Source of the DNA: Tessaracoccus timonensis | Lineage (GTDB): Bacteria > Actinomycetota > Actinomycetes > Propionibacteriales > Propionibacteriaceae | NCBI RefSeq assembly: GCF_900343145.1 | Contig: NZ_LT996886.1 | Coordinates: 2,108,001-2,172,000, forward strand | DNA length: 64,000 bases | Reading direction: 5' to 3' | The notes under the pieces: model-generated | The model's database searches: none | What the model saw: only the letters and a program-made list of their open reading frames with translations | Told to the model about the DNA's origin: nothing | Translations under genes and position numbers: made by a program | In this document: piece after piece, positions 49,345-57,920 of the stretch | Layout: every line of letters starts with the position of its first letter | How positions within the stretch are numbered: position 1 is the stretch's first letter

Positions 49345-50046
49345 GTGAGCAGTCGACCCGACCCCGGCATCGGGGCGGCCGCCGTCGGGCTCGCCCTCGC
49401 AGGGGTGCTGCAGCTCTCGTGGCTCAGCGAGTTCATGAGCGGTTCTACGCTGCCCACCCGGACCTCCTACGTCAGCGAGCTCGCCGTCGCCGGGCAGCCG
49501 TGGTCCGAGGCGCTCCGGGCCGCCGATGCGGTCGCCGGCCTGTGCATCCTGCTCGTCGCCTTCCAACTGGCCCGCTTCATCCTCGCGGGGGACTGGCTCG
49601 CACGGATCGCGACGATCTCCCTCGCCCTGCTCGGGGTCGGGACGCTGATCGCCGCGATGTGGCCGATGGGCTGCGCGCCGTCGGTGTCCGAGGCCTGCGC
49701 CGCGGCGATGGCGAGGGGCGACGTCGAGCTCACCCAGATGCTCCACGCCAGCGGCAGCGCGGTCGCCGGCGTCGGGGCGTTCGTGGGCTTCCCGACGGCC
49801 GCCCTCGCCGTCCGGCAGCGGCAACGACCGGCGGGTGTCGTCGCGCTCATCATGGCCGGTGCCTATCTGCTGGCGGCCACGTGGGAGCTCGTCGAGCTCG
49901 CGGGCCTCGGGGTCGGCGCGGGCGGCTGGAGTCAGCGCATCGCCATCACGCTCTCGGCATCGATGCTCGTCATGATGGCGTTGGCGGCCGCTACCAGGGG
50001 GTGGTCCGCAGCCGTGAACGGTCGGCAGGCAGGATGGACCCCATGA
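49345..50046 (+). CDS. DUF998 membrane protein
   Basis: 233 residues with about six helices. GIGAAAVGLALAGVLQLSWLSEF and RTSYVSELAVAGQPWS match the DUF998 opening. GTG 49345 has GGGGA upstream. The stop overlaps the lysX ATG (ATGA), so it is co-translated with a phospholipid-lysylating enzyme and may serve the same envelope function (inference). Confidence 0.82.
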   Translation: MSSRPDPGIGAAAVGLALAGVLQLSWLSEFMSGSTLPTRTSYVSELAVAGQPWSEALRAADAVAGLCILLVAFQLARFILAGDWLARIATISLALLGVGTLIAAMWPMGCAPSVSEACAAAMARGDVELTQMLHASGSAVAGVGAFVGFPTAALAVRQRQRPAGVVALIMAGAYLLAATWELVELAGLGVGAGGWSQRIAITLSASMLVMMALAAATRGWSAAVNGRQAGWTP

Positions 50047-53000
50047 CCACCGTGCCCGCAGTCCGCAGACCGAGCCGCCTCCGCGAGGCCATGCCCACGT
50101 GGCTGGCGCGCCTGTTGATCCTCGCCGCTGTGGTGTCGCTGTTCGGGCTGTGGTTCCAGGACACGTGGATCTACTTCCTGTGCTCGGTCGTCCTCGGCAT
50201 GTTCGCGATCCCCAACGACCCGAGCCTGTTCCAGGCCGCGCTGTTGTTCGTGCTCGCCGCACCGATCGGCCGCCGCTACCGCGGCGCCCATACGATCCTG
50301 CTCTCCCTGATGGCGTTCATCACGGTGCTCTCGGTGCTGCTGGCGGTGATCCTCGTCGGAGGTTTCCTGGCCGACGAGCTCCAGGACATCACGCTGTTCG
50401 AGAAGGTGATGAGCGCGGTGATGGCGGTCACCAACGTCGTCGCCACCACGGTTGTCGCGTGGGCGCGGCCGGCGTTCCCGGTACGCATGCGGGCGCGTTC
50501 GGTCCGCAATGGCGCACTCGTGCTGTTCGCGGGCGAGACGTTGGCGTTCCTCGTGACGCTGGGCCTGCTCGGCCCCTTCGACCGGCACGAGCCGTGGGTC
50601 AAGCGCGTGCGCCTCGCCGTCAACGTGACCTTCGGTGCACAGCCCGACACCGCCACCTGGCAGGGCCCCCACTGGGTCCTGCTGCTGGGCAGCCTGATGG
50701 CGGGCGCGTCGGTCGTCGCCGCCTTCTACGTCCTGTGGCGGGCAGAGGTGGGCGTCGACGGGATGTCGGCCGACGACGAACTGCGCCTCCGCGCGCTGAT
50801 CCGCGACCATGGGGAGGACGACTCACTGTCCTACTTCGCGACGCGGCGCGAGAAGTCGCTGGTGTTCTCGCCGGACGGGCGGGCCGTCGTCGCCTACCGG
50901 GTGCAGGGTGACGTGGCCGTCGCGAGCGGCGACCCGATCGGTGAGCGGAAGTCCTGGCCGGCCGCGGTGGACGCGTTTCTGAGCGCGGCGCGACTGGGCG
51001 GACGGCACGTCACGGTGCTCTCCACGACGCGCGTCGGCGCCGAGCTGTACGCCAGCCGGGGGCTGACGGCGCTGACACTCGGTGACGAGGCGGTGCTGCA
51101 CACCGACGAGTTCACGCTCGCGGGGCCGGCCATGCGGTCCGTGCGGCACGCCGTCGGCAGGCTCGAGCGGGCGGGGTACACCGTCGAGTTCGGCCGCTTC
51201 GGCGACATCCCCGCCGACGTGCGCGCCACCGCCGCAGACCTGGCCGACGCGTGGCGGGAGGGCTCCGTCGAGCGGGGCTTCTCGATGGCGCTGGGGCGGC
51301 TCCGCGACCGCTCCGACGATCGCGCGGTGCTCGTGCTTGCCCGCGACGGCAAGGGCTCGCCCCGGGCGCTGCTCACGTTCGCGCCATGGGGTCGTCGGGG
51401 CCTGTCCCTGGACCTCATGCGTCGAGCGCCGGAGGCCGAGAACGGCGTGACGGAGTTCATGGTGGCCTCGCTGATGCGGCACGCCGAGGGGCTGGGCATC
51501 CGTCGGGTGTCGCTGAACTTCGCGATGTTCCGGCATGTTTTCAGCAGGGCCGAGCAGGTGGGCGCGGGCCCGATGACGAGGCTCTCCAACAAGGTGCTGC
51601 TGCTGGCGTCGCGCTTCTACCAGCTCGACAGCCTCTACCGCTCCAACGACAAGTACGGGCCGCAGTGGTCGCCGCGGCTGATGTGCTACGACCCGGGGCT
51701 CACGCTCACGCGCGCCGCCTGGGCGATGGGCATCGCGGAGGGCTTCATTCCTTGGCCGGGCAGGCAGGCGGCGGAGGTCGTCGGGGCGCGGGACGCGGCG
51801 TTCGTCGAACGGGTGCACGCCATCGACGCGGAGCCTCCACTGCCCGCGTTGCCGGCGTCGCGGCGCAACGAGCAGCAGCGCGTGCGGGAGGAGAAGGCGC
51901 AGCGGATGGCCTTGTCGGGGCGCGAGACGAATCCCGTCGCCGTGCCGCGGACGCACTCGGTCGCCGAGGCGCGGGGGCTGCTCGCGGCGGCGTTGGAGGA
52001 GGGGCCGACGGGGGACCGGCCGGCGAGCGGCGGCCGCCTCACGGAGGTGCGGGTGTCCGTCGCGGGCCGGGTCCGGGCGCTGCGCGATCTGGGTGGTATC
52101 ACCTTCGCAGTGTTCGAGGAGGCCGGGCAGCGGCTGCAGGTCGTCGTCGAGCGCGCGTGCACCGAACCGGCCCAGCGCGACGACTTCCGGCGCTGGGTGG
52201 ACCTCGGCGACGTCATCTCCGTGACCGGCCGACTCGGCACGAGTCGTAGCGGCGAGTGGAGCCTGTGGGCATCGTCGTGGGAAATGGCCGCGAAGTGCTT
52301 CAACCCGATGCCCGGCATCGAGGCGCAGCTCACCGACGACGCCCGCGCCCGCCAGCGGGTGCTGGACCTCATCACGTCCGACACGTCGCTGGAGTTCCTG
52401 CGTAAGCGCGGGCTCGGGGTACAGGCGCTGCGGCAGGCGCTCGTCGCGGAGGGATACCTCGAGGTCGAGACACCGATGCTGCAGCCGATCCACGGCGGCG
52501 CGGCGGCGCGGCCGTTCGTCACGCACATCAACGCGTACGACATGGAGCTGTACCTCCGGATCGCGCCGGAGCTGTTCCTGAAGCGCCTGCTGGTGGGAGG
52601 CATGGAGCGCATCTTCGAGGTGGGCCGCAACTTCCGCAACGAGGGCGCGGACGCGACGCACAACCCCGAGTTCACGGCCTGCGAGGTGTACGCGGCGTAC
52701 TCGGACTACGACGAGATGCGCGAACTGACCAGACGGCTCATCCTCGCGATGGCGCAGGCCGTGCACGGGGCGCCGATCGCGCGGCGGCCCGACGGGCACG
52801 GCGGGTACGTGGATGTCGACCTCTCGGAGCCCTGGCCCGTGGTGACGGTGCACGAGGCGGTCTCGCGTGCGTGCGGGGTGCCGCTGACGGCCGCCTCGAG
52901 CGTCGAGGAGGTAGCCGCGGCCTGCCGTGCGCACGACATTCCGGTGGCTGGCGGTGCGAGCGCGGGGGAGCTCGTGATGGAGCTCTACGGCGCGCTCGTG

Positions 53001-53375
53001 GAGAAGCAGACGCAGTACCCGACGTTCTACTGCGACTTCCCGCGGGAGGTGTCGCCGCTTGCCAGGCCGCACCGCAGCGTGCCCGGACTCACGGAGCAGT
53101 GGGACCTCGTCGCCTTCGGGGCGGAGCTCGGGTGCGCCTACTCGGAGCTGGCCGATCCGATCGACCAGACGGAGCGGCTGACGGCGCAGTCGCTGGCTGC
53201 GGCGGCCGGCGACCCGGAGGCCATGCAGCTCGACGAGGACTTCCTGCAGGCGCTGCGCTACGGCATGCCCCCGACGGGTGGCCTCGGCCTGGGCGTGGAC
53301 CGCATCGTCATGCTGCTGCTCGGGCGGTCGATCCGGGCGACGCTCGCGTTCCCGTTCGTGCGGCCGCAGGCCTGA
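50043..53375 (+). CDS. lysX: Bifunctional lysylphosphatidylglycerol synthetase / lysyl-tRNA synthetase LysX
   Basis: 1110 residues. An N-terminal membrane region (about 1-240), then a DUF2156 aminoacyl-transferase domain (DSLSYFATRREKSLVFSPDGRAVVAYRVQG; LGIRRVSLNFAMFRHVFSRAEQVG), then an OB-fold and a class II LysRS (LEVETPMLQPIHGGAAARPF, FEVGRNFRNEGADATHNPEFT, GLGLGVDRIVMLLLGRSIR). LysX charges tRNA-Lys and transfers lysine to phosphatidylglycerol, giving resistance to cationic peptides. Length and layout match the mycobacterial enzyme. Confidence 0.95.
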   Translation: MTTVPAVRRPSRLREAMPTWLARLLILAAVVSLFGLWFQDTWIYFLCSVVLGMFAIPNDPSLFQAALLFVLAAPIGRRYRGAHTILLSLMAFITVLSVLLAVILVGGFLADELQDITLFEKVMSAVMAVTNVVATTVVAWARPAFPVRMRARSVRNGALVLFAGETLAFLVTLGLLGPFDRHEPWVKRVRLAVNVTFGAQPDTATWQGPHWVLLLGSLMAGASVVAAFYVLWRAEVGVDGMSADDELRLRALIRDHGEDDSLSYFATRREKSLVFSPDGRAVVAYRVQGDVAVASGDPIGERKSWPAAVDAFLSAARLGGRHVTVLSTTRVGAELYASRGLTALTLGDEAVLHTDEFTLAGPAMRSVRHAVGRLERAGYTVEFGRFGDIPADVRATAADLADAWREGSVERGFSMALGRLRDRSDDRAVLVLARDGKGSPRALLTFAPWGRRGLSLDLMRRAPEAENGVTEFMVASLMRHAEGLGIRRVSLNFAMFRHVFSRAEQVGAGPMTRLSNKVLLLASRFYQLDSLYRSNDKYGPQWSPRLMCYDPGLTLTRAAWAMGIAEGFIPWPGRQAAEVVGARDAAFVERVHAIDAEPPLPALPASRRNEQQRVREEKAQRMALSGRETNPVAVPRTHSVAEARGLLAAALEEGPTGDRPASGGRLTEVRVSVAGRVRALRDLGGITFAVFEEAGQRLQVVVERACTEPAQRDDFRRWVDLGDVISVTGRLGTSRSGEWSLWASSWEMAAKCFNPMPGIEAQLTDDARARQRVLDLITSDTSLEFLRKRGLGVQALRQALVAEGYLEVETPMLQPIHGGAAARPFVTHINAYDMELYLRIAPELFLKRLLVGGMERIFEVGRNFRNEGADATHNPEFTACEVYAAYSDYDEMRELTRRLILAMAQAVHGAPIARRPDGHGGYVDVDLSEPWPVVTVHEAVSRACGVPLTAASSVEEVAAACRAHDIPVAGGASAGELVMELYGALVEKQTQYPTFYCDFPREVSPLARPHRSVPGLTEQWDLVAFGAELGCAYSELADPIDQTERLTAQSLAAAAGDPEAMQLDEDFLQALRYGMPPTGGLGLGVDRIVMLLLGRSIRATLAFPFVRPQA

Positions 53376-53381
53376 GGCGAT

Positions 53382-53419
53382 GACGGAGGGGCCGGCTGCC
53401 AGCGCGCCGGGCCCCCGTC
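53382..53419 (+). terminator. lysX terminator hairpin
   Basis: GACGGAGGGGCCGG (53382-53395) pairs with CCGGGCCCCCGTC (53407-53419) with one bulged A. It starts seven bases after the lysX stop, without a U-tract. Confidence 0.6.
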
Positions 53420-53440
53420 GGGGGGATCGCCGCAGCGGTC

Positions 53441-53953
53441 TCAGCCCTGCCGCGTGAGCTCCTTGCCCCACGCGTGGACATTGGCGATGTCCTCGGCATC
53501 CCCGCCGTCGGGGCCGGCGATGCCGGGGAAGCCGACGACGGCGAGCCGCTCGCCCTCCGTGGGTGCCTGCGCGCTGAGCCTGGCCACGGGGGCGTTCTCG
53601 AGCGGGGAGCCCAGGCGGAGGAGCATGGCCTGGCTCTTCGTCGGAACGTTGGGCGTGAGCCCGCCCTTGCTGGCATGGAAGTAGTGGCGCTCGGCGACGC
53701 TGGCGCGGTTGCCGGCCCCGTCGACCACCTCTGTGGCCTTGCCGCAGCGGGCGGTGTCGGACCAGAGCGCCCAGTCGGGGGCGACGAGGACCGCGCTGCA
53801 GCGGTGCTCGCCGTCGGGCGTGGTGAGTGCGACGAGGCCGGGGTTGTCCGTCGTGGTGCCGCCGGTGGCTGCGTGGGCGGGGGCGGCGCAGAGCGGGAGG
53901 GCCGCGAGCGCGGCGAGTGCGCCGAGGGTCGGGAGGAGCTTCTGCAGGGACAT
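53441..53953 (-). CDS. Secreted trypsin-like protein, probably catalytically inactive
   Basis: 170 residues with a signal peptide (about 1-28, ending AHA). CSAVLVAPDWALWSDTARC corresponds to the trypsin-family segment LVAPxWVLTAAHC, but the catalytic His is Arg. No GDSGG motif is present before the stop at 53441. It may be a truncated or pseudo-protease, or a short inhibitor-like secreted protein. ATG 53953 has AAGGA upstream and abuts the palindrome at 53956-53988. Confidence 0.6.
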   Translation of the reverse strand: MSLQKLLPTLGALAALAALPLCAAPAHAATGGTTTDNPGLVALTTPDGEHRCSAVLVAPDWALWSDTARCGKATEVVDGAGNRASVAERHYFHASKGGLTPNVPTKSQAMLLRLGSPLENAPVARLSAQAPTEGERLAVVGFPGIAGPDGGDAEDIANVHAWGKELTRQG

Positions 53954-53955
53954 CA

Positions 53956-53988
53956 ATCCTTAGTGAGAACGTATCTCAATAAGGATTG
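53956..53988. promoter_or_regulatory. AT-rich operator-like palindrome
   Basis: AATCCTTA-G-TGAGA on the left and TCTCA-A-TAAGGATT on the right form a 33-base interrupted palindrome immediately before the minus-strand start at 53953. In a GC-rich context such an AT-rich palindrome is a likely repressor site. The regulator is unknown. Confidence 0.55.
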
Positions 53989-54093
53989 ATTCACGGATCG
54001 ACGGCTGAGTCAAGCCCGGTTGTCGTGGGCGTGTGACGGGGTGCGGTCGATCGTCGCGCTGGGAGGGCTGGTGTGACATTGCGACGGGAAGCG

Positions 54094-54116
54094 AAAAACC
54101 CCGCCGGGTGGCGGGG
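54094..54116 (-). terminator. Minus-strand intrinsic terminator
   Basis: On the minus strand CCCCGCC (54116-54110), loop ACCC, GGCGGGG (54105-54099), then TTTTT. It would stop minus-strand transcription arriving from the mobile region before it reaches the 53953 gene. Confidence 0.7.
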
Positions 54117-54131
54117 TGGCAAGGGGGTTTG

Positions 54132-54572
54132 GTGGAGGTAGCGCGACAGTGCTCTAACCTTGCCCCGACCCTCCAGTTGGCGGTCACGTTGCATCGAGCG
54201 ATCCGACGTCGCCGCAGGCCAACGGTGGGGCCGGCCTCCTCTCGGCCACTGCCGCGTCCGGTTCCGCGGTTGACGGCGGCGATGCTGGATGAGGCGGAGC
54301 GCCGCTACAAGTGCGGCGAGATTCTGCGGGTGATCGCTGACGATCTGGGCGTGAGTCGGCAGCGCCTCGCTGACCGGTTGCGGGATCGAGGCGTGCGACT
54401 GCGCCGCGAGAAGCCATCATCGGGAGAGGTTCTCGAAATGTGCCGCCGTTACGAGCAGGGCGAGTCGCTGGCCAGGGTCGGCGAGCGGCTGGGTTTCAAC
54501 GCGAGCACGGTCCGGACGAACCTGCTTCGTGCGGGTGTCTCGCTTCGTGATCCGCACGGGCGGGAACGGTAG
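54132..54572 (+). CDS. Helix-turn-helix protein (recombinase-type HTH repeats)
   Basis: About 146 residues. Two similar HTH segments, MLDEAERRYKCGEILRVIADDLGVSRQRLADRL and MCRRYEQGESLARVGERLGFNASTVRTNL, resemble the DNA-binding end of serine recombinases or IS accessory proteins. GTG 54132 has AAGGGGG four bases upstream; ATG 54282, just before the first HTH, is an alternative. It converges with the serine recombinase gene, suggesting a separate DNA-binding partner. Confidence 0.6.
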   Translation: MEVARQCSNLAPTLQLAVTLHRAIRRRRRPTVGPASSRPLPRPVPRLTAAMLDEAERRYKCGEILRVIADDLGVSRQRLADRLRDRGVRLRREKPSSGEVLEMCRRYEQGESLARVGERLGFNASTVRTNLLRAGVSLRDPHGRER

Positions 54573-54584
54573 GCGAACAAGCAG

Positions 54585-54620
54585 AAGGATCCGCTCTCTT
54601 CCAGTCGAGAGCGGATCCTT
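54585..54620. terminator. Bidirectional terminator between HTH and recombinase genes
   Basis: AAGGATCCGCTCTC (54585-54598) and GAGAGCGGATCCTT (54607-54620) form a perfect 14-bp stem with an eight-base loop, placed between convergent genes. Confidence 0.82.
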
Positions 54621-54638
54621 GGCGGTGACGGTAGCGGA

Positions 54639-55041
54639 TCAGTCCGTGGGGTCGCTACCACCGGAGGGGAACGACCGCGGGGCCTCGGCATCGAGGTGTG
54701 CCTGCTTGACGGCGATCAGGTTTCTCCTCGACGGAGCTTGTCGTGCGGTCTTTGGTGACGTGGATGTCGACTCCAGCGTCGTGGAGCTGCTGGACGACGG
54801 CGACGTGATCGGCGTACTTAGAGCCGAGCCGTGCAAGGTCGGTGACGATGAGCCCGGTCACGTCCTGCCGCTCGACGGCATCGAGCATGTGACGCAGGCC
54901 GTGGCGACTGTGCCCGACGTCGGTGAAGACCTTGGTGACGGTCAGGCCGTGCTCGTCGGCGTAGCTGCGGCAGTCGGCTTCTTGCTGGTTCAGCCAGGCA
55001 GGGTTCTCCGCCGCGCTGTACCGGTAGGTGACTGCGTTCAT
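54639..55041 (-). pseudogene. Small serine recombinase (resolvase N-terminal domain), possible frameshift
   Basis: The frame from ATG 55041 has TYRYSAAENPAWLNQQEADCRSYADEHGL, VFTDVGHSRHGLRHML and GLIVTDLARLGSKYADHV, the resolvase catalytic domain, with Ser in YRYS. The current frame stops at 54655 after VEEKPDRRQ, while a second frame continues VEENLIAVKQAHLDAEAP to 54639. One A fewer in the AAA run near 54728 would join them. No C-terminal DNA-binding domain is present, so a separate HTH protein may serve. ATG overlaps the upstream gene's stop. Confidence 0.68.
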
Positions 55042-55445
55042 GATGCACCGCCGACCATGACCGGAGCATCGTCCGGCGTGCCGCGCCCCTCGGCTTCACC
55101 GCGGACAGCGCGGCGTTGGGCGTGCTCGCGGTGCCGGGCACCGGCGAGGGCGATGAGGCTCATCGGGCCGAGCCAGAGCATCTTGAGCGCGTTCCACGCG
55201 CACAGCAGCACGACCAGGTGCAACCAACCGGGACCGCCCTGCTCGATGTGATCGCTCAGCAGCTTCACCGCTGCGATGTAGGGGGCGGCGAGCAGCATCG
55301 CCGGGACGCCCCATTTGAGTCCGCGGCGACTGTAGACGGCATCGCGGATGCGGTTCGTCGGGAAGAGCCGGCGGACCGGCTCCAGGTTCTGGGCGGTGTT
55401 CTCGCTCTGGCGCCAGCGGCACCGCACGCGGTCGCTGAGGAACAT
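55038..55445 (-). CDS. Small membrane protein of actinobacterial mobile elements
   Basis: 135 residues. A basic N-terminus (FLSDRVRCRWRQSENTAQNLEPVRRLFPTNRIRDAVY) precedes two helices (VPAMLLAAPYIAAV; WLHLVVLLCAWNALKMLWLGPMSLIAL). ATG 55445 has GGAGA upstream; a much longer in-frame extension is not needed. Function unknown; database labels such as sulfate permease for similar proteins should not be trusted. It is translationally coupled to the recombinase gene. Confidence 0.7.
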   Translation of the reverse strand: MFLSDRVRCRWRQSENTAQNLEPVRRLFPTNRIRDAVYSRRGLKWGVPAMLLAAPYIAAVKLLSDHIEQGGPGWLHLVVLLCAWNALKMLWLGPMSLIALAGARHREHAQRRAVRGEAEGRGTPDDAPVMVGGAS

Positions 55446-55769
55446 CGGTGGGTCTCCATTCAACACGGTTCGAATGTTAGGAAGCGGCGTGTTGGTGGTG
55501 GCCCCGCGAAAGGGGTGGTCCCGGAGAACCCGACAGATTGGAAGCCTCCGCTTCGCCTTCCACTCTACGCCGGCGTGCGGACAAGAGGAACCCCCGACCC
55601 GGGAGGCCAGTCCGGTCCCATCGGCGCCAGGTGGCGTAGATTGACCGTCAGGAGCTCCTTGCTTCCAGTCAAGATGACCTTCACCCACGACTCGGCTCCC
55701 CGCAAGTTGACGGATTCTTGATAAGAACTGAAGTATCGTGCTACGCTTCCACTGACGATGGGAGACGAC
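55446..55769. other. Divergent intergenic region with candidate promoters
   Basis: This 324-base stretch separates the minus-strand membrane protein from the plus-strand ImmA operon. Toward the right, TTGATA (55718-55723) and TACGCT (55742-55747) with an 18-base spacer is a plausible promoter for the operon, and TTGACG (55707-55712) is an additional -35-like site. An imperfect inverted repeat TGGAAGCC...GCCTTCCA lies near 55540-55563. No gene was recognised. Confidence 0.45.
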
Positions 55770-56522
55770 ATGCGCGATGACGACCACCTTGACTGGCGTT
55801 CGGAGTTCACTCAGGAGGAGATCCAGACTCTGCGGTCTGCGATCCCGCAAGCCATTCATCTCAGCCAGCAACGTTCGGCCCGAGCGCACACCGAGTACCA
55901 GGACCCGGACGGAGACCAGGATGTTTACGGCGTCGGGATGGCTCGTGGGGCTCAGAAGGAACTTCAGGCGCTCATCAATGCCCTGCCCTCCTACCATGAA
56001 CAACGGGTTCCCGGTACGCGTCGGACGCTGACGTATGTCGGCAACAGCCTCGTCTTCCTTCAGCGCGTGGGCAAGAAGATGCCGCGCAATCATCGTCGCT
56101 ACCGTCCGAGCTATCTCCCCGAGAAGCGGCGAGAGATGTTCGCTGCGGCCAGCAACACGAAGTACACCGAGCCTGGCGGCCTGTTCGAACTCCCGCCCAG
56201 CCACATCAATGAGGAAGACGACGTGGCCCGCCTGTCCGATGCGCTCGACATCGTCTCAGATCCGAACGGCAAGGTGACGCTGTTCGTGCCGTATTACAGC
56301 AGCACGCCGTTCGGCGTCGGCACAATCTATTGGGCGCCAGCACGGCTCAACGGTCGACACCTCGAATTCACCGATCCTGAGCGTCTGACCTACACGAAGG
56401 AACCGGCAGAAGCTCCGTCGGTACAGCAGAAGCCTCGTCTGGTCGGCGGCTTCGCCGAGGGAGATCGGCCTCGTACTCGGGCCAAGCTGCGCTCGCGTTC
56501 CGAGGAGAAGGAGGGTAGCTGA
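55770..56522 (+). CDS. Uncharacterised protein, partner of XRE-ImmA
   Basis: 250 residues, soluble and charged, with no signal peptide or membrane helix. It has HLDWRSEFTQEEIQTLRSAI near the start and GKVTLFVPYYSSTPFGVGTIYWAPARL in the middle, then a basic tail. No family was recognised. ATG 55770 has GGGAGA five bases upstream. The stop overlaps the next ATG by one base, so it is co-translated with the ImmA/IrrE protein and is a candidate partner or cleavage target. Confidence 0.7.
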   Translation: MRDDDHLDWRSEFTQEEIQTLRSAIPQAIHLSQQRSARAHTEYQDPDGDQDVYGVGMARGAQKELQALINALPSYHEQRVPGTRRTLTYVGNSLVFLQRVGKKMPRNHRRYRPSYLPEKRREMFAAASNTKYTEPGGLFELPPSHINEEDDVARLSDALDIVSDPNGKVTLFVPYYSSTPFGVGTIYWAPARLNGRHLEFTDPERLTYTKEPAEAPSVQQKPRLVGGFAEGDRPRTRAKLRSRSEEKEGS

Positions 56523-57682
56523 TGCCAGAGCAAAGCCTGACCGATATTGCGCGCCTTTTTGATCCCGCCCGCCTGACTCAGGCGCGACGCATCTGCAAGA
56601 TGAGTAAGACCGAACTCCATCGAGCGGTTGGAGTCTCTGCCGCCGCGATTGGTCAGTACGAGCGTGGCGAAGTCAGACCGCGTGCAGAGACAATCGCAGC
56701 GCTGGCCGACGCCCTCAAAGTTCCAGCAGGTTTTTTCGCACATGGCCGTCCTCGCGCACAAGTCGAGATCGCAGAAGCTTCATTCCGAAGGCTCCGATCG
56801 ACCACTGTCAGTCAGCAGCAACAGGCCACTGCCTATGTCGAACAGGCGTGGGAGCTTAGCTGCTATCTCGAAGAGAGTGTCGAGTTCCCTGATATCGATC
56901 TGCCGGGCTGGGCGCAACCCGACTCGTTCGACGTGCCCGACCCGGTCACCGCGGCACGCGCTATGCGCGAGCATTGGCGGCTCGGTTTCGGCCCGATCCC
57001 TCATCTCGTTTATCAGCTAGAGCAGCACGGCATTCTCACGGTGTTCTTCTCAATGAAAGAAGAGGAGCTGGACGACAAGAGCCGTATCGATGCGTTCTCA
57101 ACGATCGCCCTGCCGCGTCCTATGATCGTGCTCACACCGGACAAGGCCAATGATGTTATGCGCCACCGATTCTCCGCGGCTCACGAATTGGGACACATCG
57201 TGCTGCATCACGGGCGTCAAGGAACTGACACCCAAATGGAGCGTCAAGCCGACGAGTTCGCGGCCGAGTTCCTCACGCCCCGTGATGTCATCTGCAACGA
57301 GCTTCCGAAGCGGGTTAACTTCAACCGGATCGAGGAGATCAGCGAATGGTGGGGCGTCTCGGTTCACTCATTGCTGTATCGCATGCGCGAGCTCGAAATC
57401 ATTTCCGAGTCAACCACCAGGCGAGCCTACATAACGCTCAATAGCTTGCCGCGACGCTCACGACCAATCCGAGACTTCCCTGGGGAGCAACCAGAGCTCC
57501 TCAAGAACGCCATCGAGCTTCTCGAAACTGTCGACGTGACCGTTGTCGATATCGCGCGCGACCTACAGTTCACCCCCAGACGTGTTCGGCAACTCGCGGG
57601 CATCGAGGATCCTCGGCCGAAGCTCTCGCTGGTGCCAACCCCAGACGACCGTCGAACCACGACGGCGCCCCCGACGACATAG
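56522..57682 (+). CDS. XRE-family regulator fused to an ImmA/IrrE metallopeptidase
   Basis: 386 residues. HTH (about 17-70: LTQARRICKMSKTELHRAVG, IGQYERGEVRP) then an ImmA/IrrE domain with AAHELGHIVLHH (zinc site HELGH at 221-225) and QADEFAAEFLTPRDV. Such proteins derepress mobile elements by cutting a repressor, or act in toxin-antitoxin-like modules. It follows the uncharacterised gene with a one-base overlap. Confidence 0.9.
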   Translation: MPEQSLTDIARLFDPARLTQARRICKMSKTELHRAVGVSAAAIGQYERGEVRPRAETIAALADALKVPAGFFAHGRPRAQVEIAEASFRRLRSTTVSQQQQATAYVEQAWELSCYLEESVEFPDIDLPGWAQPDSFDVPDPVTAARAMREHWRLGFGPIPHLVYQLEQHGILTVFFSMKEEELDDKSRIDAFSTIALPRPMIVLTPDKANDVMRHRFSAAHELGHIVLHHGRQGTDTQMERQADEFAAEFLTPRDVICNELPKRVNFNRIEEISEWWGVSVHSLLYRMRELEIISESTTRRAYITLNSLPRRSRPIRDFPGEQPELLKNAIELLETVDVTVVDIARDLQFTPRRVRQLAGIEDPRPKLSLVPTPDDRRTTTAPPTT

Positions 57683-57711
57683 GGGGGAACTCCGAGGAGG
57701 AAGGAGCCGAC

Positions 57712-57909
57712 ATGGCTCATCGCTCTGCAATCACAGGCCGCTACATCTCGAATGCCGCGGCCGCTCGTCATCCGAAGACGAGCGTTACCGAAACCGGAGG
57801 GAACAAGTCGAGCGGCACGCACAACCGCTCGGCAATCTCCGGCCGGTACATCTCGGGCGCTGCCGCTGCCCGTCACCCCAACACGAGCGTGACGGAGAAG
57901 GGAAAGTAG
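57712..57909 (+). CDS. Small protein made of two near-identical 26-residue repeats
   Basis: 65 residues: MAHRSAITGRYISNAAAARH (1-20) and a second copy HNRSAISGRYISGAAAARHP (37-56), each followed by xTSVTE. The motif RSAxxGRYxxxAAAARHPxT recurs in small actinobacterial proteins of unknown function. AGGAGGAAGGAG lies upstream of ATG 57712. It ends the ImmA operon and is followed by a strong terminator. Confidence 0.78.
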   Translation: MAHRSAITGRYISNAAAARHPKTSVTETGGNKSSGTHNRSAISGRYISGAAAARHPNTSVTEKGK

Positions 57910-57920
57910 GGCCGAACGAG

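Noticed and set aside
50823-53471. 882-codon minus-strand frame opposite lysX
   Set aside because: Arg/Pro/Ala-rich composition with no motif; the plus-strand LysX reading is unambiguous.
55446-56204. Extension of the small membrane protein frame to 56204 on the minus strand
   Set aside because: The extension is antisense to the uncharacterised ImmA partner and lacks similarity; ATG 55445 has a good ribosome site.
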